Below, piece by piece: positions 34,024 through 45,613 of a stretch of DNA of 64,000 nucleotides. Position numbers and translations under genes: made by a program. Position 1 is the stretch's first letter; the number at the start of each line of letters is the position of its first letter. A model generated the notes under the pieces. The model was not told the origin of the DNA and made no database searches. It saw only the letters and a list, made by a program, of their open reading frames with translations. Where the stretch lies: contig NC_047065.1 of assembly GCF_902459465.1 (NCBI RefSeq), forward strand, positions 13,555,634 to 13,619,633. Direction: 5' to 3'. Source of the DNA: Asterias rubens (Eukaryota; Echinodermata; Asteroidea; Forcipulatida; Asteriidae).

Positions 34024-37000
34024 ATGCCGCAACTTCAGCAAACAAAGCACCTTGTAACTGGTACGTATGTTTAATATGCAAAGATGAAATTTAAGTAAAA
34101 TTTCATTACTATAATTGTTTATTTCCTGTGTATTTACAATCACAATCATAGTGTAATGTCAATGTCATATCCGTAGACTGTCCTGACTGTAGGCGCACAC
34201 AAGTGCACTGGAAGGACGTGCAGAGCACCGGTAATTCAATCACACAACAAGGCAATTCATTGAGTGTGGGAAAATTCGAGTTACGTTGTGATAAAACTAA
34301 ACCTAAACATGGGATTTCAGTGGGGTTTTGGATTGGTTTTCTTTAGGCAGACAATTCGTGGCATGGTCGTAAATTGTCAGTAAACACTAAAATAGGCAAG
34401 TATTGGGGGTCCAGCAGTATTGCATGGCGAAAAAAAAACAAAAATAGAAATGACACCGCAACGGTCTAGTGCCACGGTATTGTATTATATTTATAAATAA
34501 GACCGGAAGAATGTGTATGGGTTAGGTACTGATACTGTATGGAAGCAATGACATTACACTTTTTTTCTCGATAATATGACTGTATTTTTAAACTGCCAAG
34601 TTTTTAGTTAGAGTGAATGCCTCATCAAAAGTTATTCATAACGTAGGTCTAAGTGGGGTACACATATCCTGTGATGTTGTTACCATTGATTTTTGCCAAG
34701 TTAAGCGCACTACTAAAAACTGTTAAGTCTATTTATTGCAATAATTGTAAACCCCATCCGACCATTTGGGAACAGATTTTCAAGAGGGTGGGGGTTTAGG
34801 CCACACAGGTGGGGCTGATTGGGGTTATGATTATCGCAACTTTTTTGTACTCTAACTTATTATAATGGGTGACAAAGTGGCAGCACTGCAAAGACTAATC
34901 AATTTGCCATAATATTAGAATAAACCTAGGCCTATAGTCTTAAACTTTTTTTTTTTTGTGGCAAGTCTGTCTGTACATTATATTTTGTTTTCATTTGTCC
35001 AGGGGACCCTTTGCCGCCTCTTGAGCAAGGAAAGGTTCGTCTCTATAGCAACGGATTCTGTCCCTTTGCACACAGAGCAAGACTTACTCTTGCAGCTAAG
35101 GAAGTAACGTGAGTTGATCAGACATTTAAATAAATGTAGGTTCATAAGATTGGGTTTGGTCGATGTAATGCTGATTTGTGGGCAAAATTATCTAGAAAGA
35201 TACAATACCAGTTACATGTGAAAGTTTCAGCTGAGTGCAGTGTCTATTAGACCATAGAGTAAGATTAGACGGATAAACAGCAAAAACAAAATCCATTATT
35301 TTCACGAAGAATGTCAAATCTCATCCATATTGTGTAGGCCTAGTTTAGCAAGGTGACCCAATCATGCCACTCTGGCCTCAGAACACCTAATCTGAGAAAT
35401 TATTCATGCATGAATCGTTCTAACAGTTTTGAAAGTGAAAAGTTTCTCAAGATGCATTATGCTATCCAGCTGCTGTAGACCTACTTCTTACCCAATAGTA
35501 AGTTTTTATTACCATTAATCATTACCTATATTGGTAACCTCTGCATTTTGTTCTCTCTTAATGTAAATGGTCAGGTACCACATCATTAACATTAACCTGA
35601 AGCAGAAACCAGAATGGTACTTCACCAAGAACCCTCTGGGCTCCACGCCGTGCTTAGAGAGCGATGAGAAGATCGTAACCGACTCTGCCATCATATGCGA
35701 CTACCTCGATGATGCCTATAGTAGCAATCCACTCTGGCCAGAAGACCCTTACCAGAAAGCCCGAGATAAGATGGTCCTAGATTACCACTCCAGCAAGGTA
35801 TGTACGAGAAGAAATGTTGTTGGAAGATCATTTCACTCATTCATCGTGAGACTGTTGTGCTTGGCCCAATTTCATAGAGCTGCTTAAACAAACAAAATTG
35901 CTTAAGCAAAAAAATCCTTGCTTGGTAAAATCAGATTACCGGCCAAGACTCCACTCAATTGTTATGTTAAACAAACAACCGCTAAATACCAGTCATAAGC
36001 AATGTATATAATGGCATGAAATTTTGGCCAGTAACGTGTGTAAAATAAGCGAGCTGTTTTCGTGCTTAAGCAGTTTTTTTTGCTTAAGCAGCTCTATGTA
36101 ATTGGCCCCTGGTCATTGGGGTACCATGATGGATGCATCGGCTGTCAGGGATCGTAACGGTTCTCGGTCCTTTTACGTGCCTACAAGGACAGCAATGTTT
36201 TCGGCCTGTCGAGTCGCAGATGTTGTCTGATCAGAACTTCCTTTGTCTGCTCTCTGTTGCTTACCCTCAACTGTTTCTTGGAGGATAGTTTTTGGACAGG
36301 GCAGCGTGAAGTGACACATGATCGTACCAGGCAAGCTTGCGAGGTTTCACTGTTGAAAGGAGTGGTTTCTGAATGACTGAAGTTTTAGTAAAGTGTCTTG
36401 CTCTAGCGTCATGGCGAAGATCCCAACCCCACCCTTTTGACCCACCCATCAGAACTCAATTCAAATTGCACAGTTTACTACTTACTAGCCTGGTGGGCTT
36501 CTTTACAAAAAGCTTAATCGCATGCAAGTAGACAAACACATTTTTAGTGGAATTTTTTTCATAGATTTCGTGTGACTTTCATTTAGGTAAGTCCAGCTTT
36601 CTTCAAGTGCTCCTACTATCCTGTCAAAGGAGAAGAAGAGAAGTGGTTCCAAGAATATCTGACTCATCTCGCTGTGATTGAGGAGAAACTCAAAGAGAGG
36701 AATACACCGTTTTTCGGAGGTAAGTTTTTTGTTTGATTTGGTGGATAATCATAATTCTGTTTAGGGATCTCAAACTTTTTTCCCCACAACTCTGCTGTTA
36801 ATTCCCATAACCCCCTCCCATCATTCTTCACTAGATCCACCATAGCTTGGAAAGAAAAAAACGATGAAAGACAAAATTACTTTTGTGCAGTATTTCTATC
36901 TTGTGTTCTATTTTGGTTTATCTTATTTCATTGTCATTTCTCCTGTTGTTGTATTTTTGGCATGTTCTTGCTGTATTTCTATCTGACTAAATTCAATCAA

Positions 37001-40000
37001 TCAATCAATCATTCAATCAACTTCATTTGTTTCCATTGTTTTCTTTTGAAGGATCCAAGCCCGGGATGTTGGACTACTTGATCTGGCCTTGGTTTGAACG
37101 TCAGGTCGTGTTCGGCGATAAATTCCCCTTCGATAAGTTTCCAACCGTAAGTATTATTTCTACATTTATTATTTATTATTAAGAATTACTTGAAAGGATT
37201 GGGCTAAAGTCATTGTGTTAACCCTGGTACTGGATATCTTTGCATTGCTAATTAGCATTGACAAGTCATGATCCTTTTCAAAACTTCTGCTGTGGCTCCA
37301 TTAATTTGTTTGAAAAATCAAAGTATGAACCTTCAAACAGGTGGACAGAGCCTAAGCCAGAAGCTAAGCAAGAGGCTAAAGCCAGAGTCAAAGCCTATTG
37401 CCTATTGATTGATGTTTAGGCCTTATAGACCTTTTCGCAAATACCGGGGCGCGCGCGTAAAGCTTGGAATTAGGTGCATTGTGGTCTTGCTGGTATCCAA
37501 ATTTGATCCATATCTATCCCACAATGCACCTCATTCAACAGTCTGCGCTTGCGCATTGGTATTTGCGATAAGGTCTATGCACATGATGTCATTTCAGCAG
37601 GGCGCCCTCATTCAGAGGTCAAAAGGAGGTTGTTCATTAGCCAATACTGTGCGCTGCGCATACAAATCTGTTTATTTTGATTGTTTCATCACTGTTTTAC
37701 CTCTAAAATGGTGGCTGGATGACGTCAATGCATAAGGTCTATGGGGAAGATTGAGCTGTGAAGCATCGACTATATTCTAATGAGAACTTAATTACCAATG
37801 AAAATGTTGAATGTGTTTGTACTAACTTATAATAAGCATTGTGTTTTGTTTACAGTCATTCTGAAAATGTATTGCATTGACTGAAATTTGTTGATGATGA
37901 TTTTGTATTACCTTGTGAACTGTACCATATATTCTGTTTTGCAATTTTTTAAATGTTTAATTGTGAACTGGAATGTTTAACATTTGTTTTGTGATTTTTT
38001 ATTTGTGATGATTATCAGAGTTCTAAATGAGTACATTATACAATTGTTGCACGCTGTGACGGGGTCCATGGCGTTTTGTACACTCGAGGGGGAAAATGGA
38101 ACCTGAGGCGAGGCCGAGGGTGCCATTTCCCCTCGAGGGTGTACAAAACCCATGGACCCCAGTCACAACGTGCAACAACTGTTTTGGTTATACCTTTGTA
38201 TAATTGTTATTCCTCTTCTCTAAGTTCTGTTGTCTGTGTCATCTTCAAACATTATTACGACGGTATTCATTGTTTAATAAGCAGACGAACAAGAAACAAT
38301 TCCATCGAACTCGCGGTTGTTTCGTACACAGTGCTGGAAATAGGCCAACGCTGGGAACGATCAAGGTGATGCACACCGGTGTACATCACTTTTCATGTTA
38401 CCCGGCCCGTCGAGCCACGTAACATGCGTTTTGGTTGCGCGTCACATGATTGGTTCTCGACCAATCAAACTTCACAGTTTTTTACCGAGGTATAACAAGA
38501 TTTGATGGTTACTTCAACCAGTGCAGTGTATCATAGATACATATACATGTTGTTGAATGGTCTCAACAAGAATTTAATAAGTTGAATTCATTGCAGTTGT
38601 CATTATTATTTTTATCATTTCAATTGCCCACTCTCAAGTTACAAGAATCTTGAGAACTCAATATTCTTGCTAACATTTGGCCTCAACCCTACCAGGTCGC
38701 TCCAGGTCAGATTGTAATGTCTGACCCAGTGAAAGCACTTTTTGTTTAGACCTATACAGACTGTCCCAGTCCTTTTGAATTGTTTACCTTTGTAATTTGA
38801 TAAAGAAGGATTTGGGACTGTAATTTGTAAGGGTTACCATATTTCAAGAAACATTTTGATGAAGTTAAAAAGTTCCCATCCCATTATTGTAAGCATATCA
38901 TTTGAAACCATTGAATAGTATGAATCTGTGGAGTTGACTGTGTACTGTATATAGATGTATTCATTCCATAATATCGTTTTGTAGGCTGGCATAGTTTGTA
39001 TATAAATTAAAACCATGGGAATGATATTGCGAGGGCAAGAAAGTAGGAGGGTTGACTGTGTACTGTATAGGTGGTATAGATCAATTAATTATACGGTATC
39101 ATTTAGCAGGCATAGCTATCAATCAGTTTATCAAATAAAACCATGTAAATGATATTGAAGGGTAAGGAAGTAGAAGGGTTGACTGTGTACTGTATAGGTG
39201 GTATAGATCAATTAACATCAACGGTATCATTTGGCAGGCATATCTATCAATCAGTTTATCAAATAAAACCATGTAAATGATATTGAAGGGTAAGGAAGTA
39301 GAAGGGTTGACTGTGTACTGTATAGGTGGTATAGATCAATTAATTATACGGTATCATTTGGCAGGTATATCTATCAATCAGTTTATCAAATAAAACCATG
39401 TAAATGATATTGAAGGGTAAGGAAGTAGAAGGGTTGACTGTGTACTTTATAGGTGGTATAGATCAATTAATTATACGGTATCATTTGGCAGGCATGTCTA
39501 TCAATCAGTTTATCAAATAAAACCATGTAAATGATATTGAAGGGTAAGGAAGTAGAAGGGTTGACTGTGTACTGTATAGGTGGTATAGATCAATTAACAT
39601 CAACGGTATCATTTGGCAGGCATATCTATCAATCAGTTTATCAAATAAAACCATTTAAATGATATCGAGAGAGGGCTAGAAAGTAGGAGGGTTGACTGTG
39701 TAGTGTATAGATAAATGAACATTAGCAGACTGGCATAGTTTATCAATCAATCAGAAACCATGTGAAAATTACTGAATAGTTAGACAGTGACAATGTGAGT
39801 GAAAAACATTTGTGTGGAAATATTAATATCATTTGTAAAGCACGTCCCAACTTACTTGTTTTTGTTGTCCCTTGTAGTTGACAGCTTACCGTGATGCTAT
39901 GAAGCAAGACACAGCAGTCCAGCAAGCAGCACTACCAGACTCACTGATCCTCAAGTTTTTCAACAACTACATCAACGGTATCTATGACTTTGATATCGAG

Positions 40001-40003
40001 TGA
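34024..40003 (+). CDS. GSTO1-like: Glutathione S-transferase omega, 6 exons
   Basis: Exons 34024-34060, 35003-35108, 35575-35797, 36587-36719, 37052-37146 and 39878-40003 (TGA) join in phase to give 239 aa, the usual omega-class length (~240). The N-terminal thioredoxin-like domain carries SNGFCPFAHRARL with the catalytic cysteine at residue 32, the position used in human GSTO1. KPEWYFTKNPLGSTPCLE supplies the glutathione-site lysine and the cis-proline, and VTDSAIICDYLDDAY is the glutathione-binding Asp/Ser segment (Asp where omega GSTs usually have Glu). The helical C-terminal domain contains MLDYLIWPWFER and ends in FDIE. Omega GSTs carry out glutathione-dependent thiol transfer, dehydroascorbate reduction and related reductions in the cytosol. 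All introns are GT-AG. The last intron (37147-39877) holds a foldback MITE and a 127-bp minisatellite. The short first exon is preceded by about 130 bp of GC-richer sequence that could be 5' UTR. Confidence 0.95.
35862..36112. mobile_element. GGGCCCAATTTCATAG-type MITE in GSTO intron 3
   Basis: ttggcccaatttcatagagc and gctctatgtaattggcccc form the inverted ends. Confidence 0.8.
38042..38500. mobile_element. Foldback MITE, copy 2 (GSTO intron 5)
   Basis: Same element as 5587-5992: ttgttgcacgctgtgacggg head, cgaggcgaggccgagg centre, mirrored gtcacaacgtgcaacaac, then a ~320-bp tail ending ggtataacaa. Confidence 0.8.
38830..39775. repeat. ~127-bp minisatellite, about seven units (GSTO intron 5)
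   Basis: gttgactgtg recurs at 38933, 39051, 39178, 39306, 39433, 39560 and 39691. The four central units are nearly identical; the outer ones are diverged, as expected for unequal exchange with decay at the edges. Confidence 0.92.
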
Positions 40004-40075
40004 AAAAATATCGAAGACCAAAATGAGAATAATTATTCGTGTGCCTTCAGTAGAAGAACACTGCTCTCCGATGCC

Positions 40076-40439
40076 TTAAAGCCATTATACACTTTCGGTA
40101 AACAGTATTGTCCAAGTCCCACACTTTGTGTATCACAACTAATGTATAAAATAACAAACCTGTGAAAATTTAGGCTCAATCGGTCATCAGAGTCGGGAGA
40201 AAATAACGGGAAAACCCACTCCTGTTTTTGCGCGTTTCGCCGTGTCATGACATGTGTTTAAAATAAATCCATAATTCTCGCTATCGAGAATTGATATTGT
40301 TTTAATGTTTTCTCAAAAAGTAAAGCATTTCATGGAACAATATTTCAAGAGAAGTCTTTCACCATTACTTTCTGTAAACCCTGTAAATTATTTGTAAATC
40401 TGTGAACTTTTCTGTACCGAAAGTGTATAATGGCTTTAA
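40076..40439. mobile_element. TTAA MITE, family C
   Basis: TTAAAGCCATTATACACTTT left and gtgtataatggctttaa right, with the core tttaggctcaatcggtcatc. It begins 73 bp after the GSTO stop, so it may lie in the 3' UTR. Confidence 0.85.
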
Positions 40440-41029
40440 AGGTACTGTGCAGGATAAATAGCTATAAAAATAATGTTTTAGAATATGTAGAATTGTTTAT
40501 CTCAAAGAGCTGTTTTTATTAACTCCATACCAGAATTAGATATATATTATATCTATCTTTACTATTCCAGAACTAGTTTTTCTAAGAAATACTTACGTCT
40601 CGACATGGCAGTTTGTTGGAAAATTACTCATGAAAAAAATTATTATCTGACAAAAGAATAAATGCTGTTATACAGCATATACATGTACTTGTAACTTTTG
40701 TTGGTGGAACAAGCCTCCCCTCCAAATGTTAATTATAGGAGTCCTAAATGAATCATTATAGGACTCTTCAAATGGTTTGCAGTATCGTTTCCGAAATTAT
40801 CGTTTCCTGCCAGATTGTCCAATAATAGCCATCGAGTGATAAGCGCAAGACACCGCAGCGTTCTATAAGCCTCGTTTTGTGCCAACCACGAGTGTAAACA
40901 CATGGGAAAGCTGACGGCCGACGCATGCGGATAGTGTACGGGGGCATCGTGCCGTGCGATGTTACGCACAGTGATTATACAGCGGCGGTCTTTTTTCGGA
41001 GTGAATAATTCGACTGCCTTGAGCAAGGC

Positions 41030-41238
41030 TATACCCACACTCACTCACTCACTCACTCAGTCGACCAAAGTTGTTGCGTTGCAGCATGTTTGAGTCGGGC
41101 TCTATGTCTGACACCCCACTCTATCCTGCTACAGCTGATAAGCTCCTCCTTGTTGACTACTCCTGCGTCTTCAATCAGGGTCTTTAGCATGGTCTTGGTG
41201 GGTCTTCCGGGCCGCGCCTGCCGTGAGTGGGCTCCCAC
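41030..41238 (-). pseudogene. 3' end of a non-LTR retrotransposon (LINE) with microsatellite tail
   Basis: The minus-strand frame 41238-41053 contains RQARPGRPTKTMLKTLIEDA and EWGVRHRARLKHA, resembling the extreme C-terminus of LINE reverse transcriptase proteins, followed by a (GAGT)n tail. Only this fragment remains; there is no catalytic domain. Confidence 0.5.
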
Positions 41239-41394
41239 ACGATGACTTTATTTTATTGGCTGGTAGCTCTGGGTGCCGTAATGGTAAAAACAAATTATAT
41301 TCTTTATCCCCAAACCAAAACTAACATCTATGAAATCAGTGCGATACCCGCTGCTAACAAATAGGATTCAAACTGTCTCTAGCCACTGGGATGC

Positions 41395-41690
41395 AGCTCA
41401 GTGGTCTAATAGTAAGACATCAGGGCCCAATTTCATAGAGCTGCTAAGCACAACAATTTGCTTAGCATGAAATTAACAGGATTTCCAACCAAATTTCCTT
41501 TTGTGTTACTTGCACTCAGCTGTTGTTTGCTTAAATCCTAAAAATCACGTGAAATTTTGTTGGTAATCCTATGTTTATCAAGGCAAAAATGTCATGCTAA
41601 GCATATTTTTGTGCTTACCAGCTCTATGAAATTGGGCCCTGCTCTAGCAATGCAAAGAAAGGTCTCAGGTTCAAATCCCACCCGAGTGAT
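41395..41690 (+). mobile_element. tRNA-derived SINE interrupted by a foldback MITE
   Basis: The A-box half (gcagctcagtggtctaatag) ends at 41424 and the B-box half (GGTTCAAATCC) resumes at 41641. Between them, 41425-41640 is a complete GGGCCCAATTTCATAG element with inverted ends. Confidence 0.8.
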
Positions 41691-43350
41691 TTGCTTGTGG
41701 ATTTTTTTGCCATAGATTTTCGGGAAAGTACTCAGTATACAGTGCTTAATCGATGTGAGGGTAAAAAAAAATTGTACTCTTTATCCCTGGTGCAAAACTA
41801 ACTTCTATATTGAAATTAAATGTTCACTCCTTGAGAGAAATTTTGTACTTCATAACTAAAGTAGAAAACTCAGGAAATCAGGGGGGCAATTCCAAGCAAA
41901 CATGGACATGACACTAACAAATCTTTCCACTTAGAAGTTATAGCTAAAATATGAAACCAATTTATTTTGAGTTGTTGACAAGGAATAACCCCAATTTTAC
42001 CAAATAAGAACTCAGCTTGGGCTCCATGTAGGCGTGGCTACATTGTCTGGAAAACTGTAATGCGACTGACCGTAATGTGACTGACCATGGTTTTGCCATG
42101 TATACCTCAAAGGTCAAGTTGCTGACCATTTATAAGTATCCTGTTGGATATTCATGTATAAGAGTTGTGTGTTACTTACTATTAGTAACACTTTCACAAT
42201 CTTTTTGATAGAGGAGATTTTTGAATTGTGACAAGTGTTTTTTTTACCATGTCCTTTTCTTGCAATGCGACTGACCGCTTTTTACAACGTTATAACATCC
42301 AGAGCACAAAGCCCACAACATTTCTAATATTATCAATTCAAAGCTTTGGTTGTCAAGTACAAATCAGTCTATAAACTTAGTGGAAAGAATATCTCACACA
42401 AAACTTTTAGCACCGCGATCGAGAAATGACACTGAAAAGTGTAATGCGACCGACCGTGGAATTGCCCAGGGGTATGCAGGTAATGTTGAAGTTATATAAT
42501 AATTAATAATAAATACTATGAAAGACTTGTAATGCGCACTCATCAACCCTGCTGACTGTTCAAATGATAATTGTATTGCAATTTTATATGATAATTAATC
42601 TTCCAAGTTCTTTCAAATTGTAAAAATCTTGTGTTCAATCTTTGTAATCAAAGTGTAAGACCGGGACCTTTGCCCCTGCCCTTCCCCCACCCATCGATCA
42701 TAACGGTTCTAAGAACTGCCTCACTCATTAGTTGTTTACAACATTATAATCAAAGACAAAGTTTTATTTTTGTTACTTTTTTAAACCTGTATATTTAATT
42801 TTTTGGAAACTGTTCAAAACATTTCACCTTTCAATTAAATTAATTCATTTCTTGAATGACGTCTGCATTCAAAATACAGACAATTGTATTCCATTGACAA
42901 CTGAAAGCATTAAAGTCACAAAAAAACTATGACTGTAATAATAACACACAAAAATACCAAAATACAGCAAATACGAACAATTACAAGTATTTGATTTTAT
43001 TCTTTCTTAGTTTTTCAAACATAGAAATATAAAAAAATATAGTGGTTGTTCTTACGTTCTTACACTAATAACCCATTGCAATGACAACCTACTAAGTGCC
43101 CAGTGATCGAACCACACTTATCTATATAGAAAACTATTTTGTTCAATCTTGCCAAAAGATATTAATTCCAATATTCGGATATTTGAAAACGTTATTAGAT
43201 ATTTGTTTTCTTATAAATGTGAACCTTACTGTTTGTTCTCTGAGAAAGATAAACCATACAATCTACTTGCTATTTTATTCCATTTTAACGTAAAGTTTAA
43301 GACTTTTATGAGGACTGTTACTATTTGAAAATGTGTGATCAAATTATTTC
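41690..43350. other. Intergenic, no gene seen
   Basis: AT-rich, with many stops in all frames. A short phrase related to a SINE tail (cttgtaatgcgc) occurs at 42528. The phrases taatgcgactgacc and atgcgaccgaccg recur at 42060-42460. Nothing supports a gene. Confidence 0.45.
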
Positions 43351-43682
43351 TTAAGGCAGTGGACTCTATTGGTAATTAGTCAAAATAATTATCATAAGAC
43401 CTGTCTTGGTAACGAGTAATGGGGAGAGGTTGATGGTATAAAACATTGTGAGAAACAGCTCCCTCTGAAGTGACGTAGTTTATGAGAAAGAAGCAATTTT
43501 CCACGAATTTGATTTCGAGACCTCAGATTTAGAATTTGAGGTCTCGAAATCAACCATCTGAAAGCACACAACTTCGTGCCACAAGGGTGTTTTCTTCTTT
43601 CATGAATATCTCGCAACTTCGACAACCGATTGAGCTCAAATTTTCACAGGTTTGTTATTTTATGCATATTGTGGGGCATACA
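43351..43682. mobile_element. TTAA MITE, family A, 3' truncated
   Basis: Intact left end TTAAGGCAGTGGACTCTATT, ending abruptly at atgcatattgtggg. Confidence 0.8.
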
Positions 43683-43790
43683 CTGTACCATAATTTGTTA
43701 AGTTCGGCTAAATTGAAACAAGGTCTTTGGGTTAATTTCCACTTGGTGTTTATCTTGGTCTTAAAAGTCCCACTGTGCTGTGCATCACAG

Positions 43791-44209
43791 TTAAAGCCAG
43801 TGGACACTATTGGTAATATTGTCAAAGACCTGTCTTGAGTCTTCTCACTTGGTGTATCTCAACATACAACATATGCATAAAATAACCAACCTGTGAAAAA
43901 TTGAGCTCAATCGGTCATCAAAGTTGTGAGATAATAATGAAAGAGAAAACGCCCTCGTCACACGAAGTTGTGTGCTTTCAGATGCTTGATTTCGAGACCT
44001 CAAATTTTAAACTTGAGGTCTCGAAATCAAATTTGTGGAAAATTACTTATTCTCGAAAACTACGTCACTTCAGAGTGAGCCGTTTCTCACAATGTTTTAT
44101 AACACCAACCTCTTCCCATTACTCGTGAGGTTCCCAAGTGAGGTTTTCAAGTGAGGTTTTATGCTGATAATTATTTTGAGTTATTACCAATAGTGTCAAC
44201 TGCCTTTAA
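43791..44209. mobile_element. TTAA MITE, family A
   Basis: TTAAAGCCAGTGGACACTAT left and gtgtcaactgcctttaa right. The core has the gagacctcaaattttaaact foldback. Confidence 0.9.
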
Positions 44210-44555
44210 ACTGAATTTAACCTTGGAGCCCCTCTTTAAAATCATGCATGTACTTTAACTGTGTTGGCATAATGACAATTAACAACCTTCAGTTGGCAAA
44301 TAGAGTCTTTTTTTCTTTGACTGCTTAAAAAAAGAAATGTTGATACTATTAACAAAAACTTTTAGCCACAGTAGTAACCTTTGTGATTTCAAGTTGTACT
44401 TCTCTATTTAGGTGTTGATGCATGAAATGGAAAGAAATTCCTGAGCATATATTTTTTAACACTGTTAACTTTGCTAATGAAATAAAATATTATGAACATC
44501 TCATGCATTGCTTACGACATTTCATTTCTTGAAAGATTGCAACATTTCTCTTTCA

Positions 44556-44972
44556 GGGTTGGCCCTAGACTTGTGGACAAGTCGTTAAATGTCCGTCGCG
44601 GTGATAGCGTTCCGACTCTCCCCGAGATTCCTGTGGTTTTTTGTGAGACTGCTGGCCCGCGAGACTACTGCTCTCCATGACTATGGTCCCATTTCTTTCA
44701 GGGTTGGCCCTAGACTTGTGGACAAGTCGTTAAATGTCTGTTGCGGTGATAGCGTTCCGACTCTCCCCGAGATTCCTGTGGTTTTCGTGAGACTGCTGGC
44801 CCGCGAGACTACTGCTCTCCATGACTATGGTCCCATTTAGTTAATGGGGAGTAGAAGACGGCAACCAGCAGTTTGCGCGAGAGCAGTGATCTCGCGAGAG
44901 CACCGTCACAACTCGACTATCTCACTGCGGAAGACCATTAACGACTTGTCCACAAGTCTAGGTTGGCCCTGA
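44556..44972. repeat. 145-bp tandem duplication followed by an inverted arm
   Basis: Two copies start at ggccctagacttgtggacaa (44561 and 44706). A third segment (44938-44965, acgacttgtccacaagtcta) is the reverse complement of the unit start. Open frames 44492-44840 follow from the repeat. Confidence 0.85.
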
Positions 44973-45613
44973 CAATTTATTTTGCAAAATTCTGGGGCAT
45001 TCACTAGACCTACAACGTAAATTTTATGATGTTTAGCTAAATTGAGCAAGGTCTTTGGAATGGTTTCTACTTGGTGTTGGTCTTGGTAAAAAAAAAAAAA
45101 CTGCCGTGCAAGCTAGAGCATTCTTTGGTCTTCTCTTGATTTTTGTTGGTGAAATTATACATGAAATAGTTCCATATATATTTTGTTGGATGTACCGACA
45201 CACCAATTGCGTGTATCAGTCGGACGTGCAAGCTTGTACGGGGAGAACAATGCAAGCATGCAACTTCTCCTAGGATCAGCTGATTTCCTCTTTTTGTAAT
45301 CTCAATTTTACCATACCAATTTTTTAAATACTATACAAAATCATTGACATTTTGAAATTTCCTCTCCTTTAGTGAAGTTACAGTTGCATGCCTGACCATG
45401 GCATAAAGCATTTCAAATTGCTCAAATGAAGCTAAACCAATCCCCTATCCCTCCCACTTGTAATAAACAACTTGCTGGATCCCGTTTGGTTACACAATTT
45501 AGTCTAAGTACAGCATGGGTCGTCAACTAAATCCATGTGGATCCACTTTGATTATACCCACTGGCAATTCATCGGCTAATATACTAATGAATTATTCACT
45601 GGCAACTCATCGG

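Noticed and set aside
44492..44840. Overlapping ORFs of 62 and 83 codons
   Set aside because: They follow a 145-bp tandem duplication and share no coding features.
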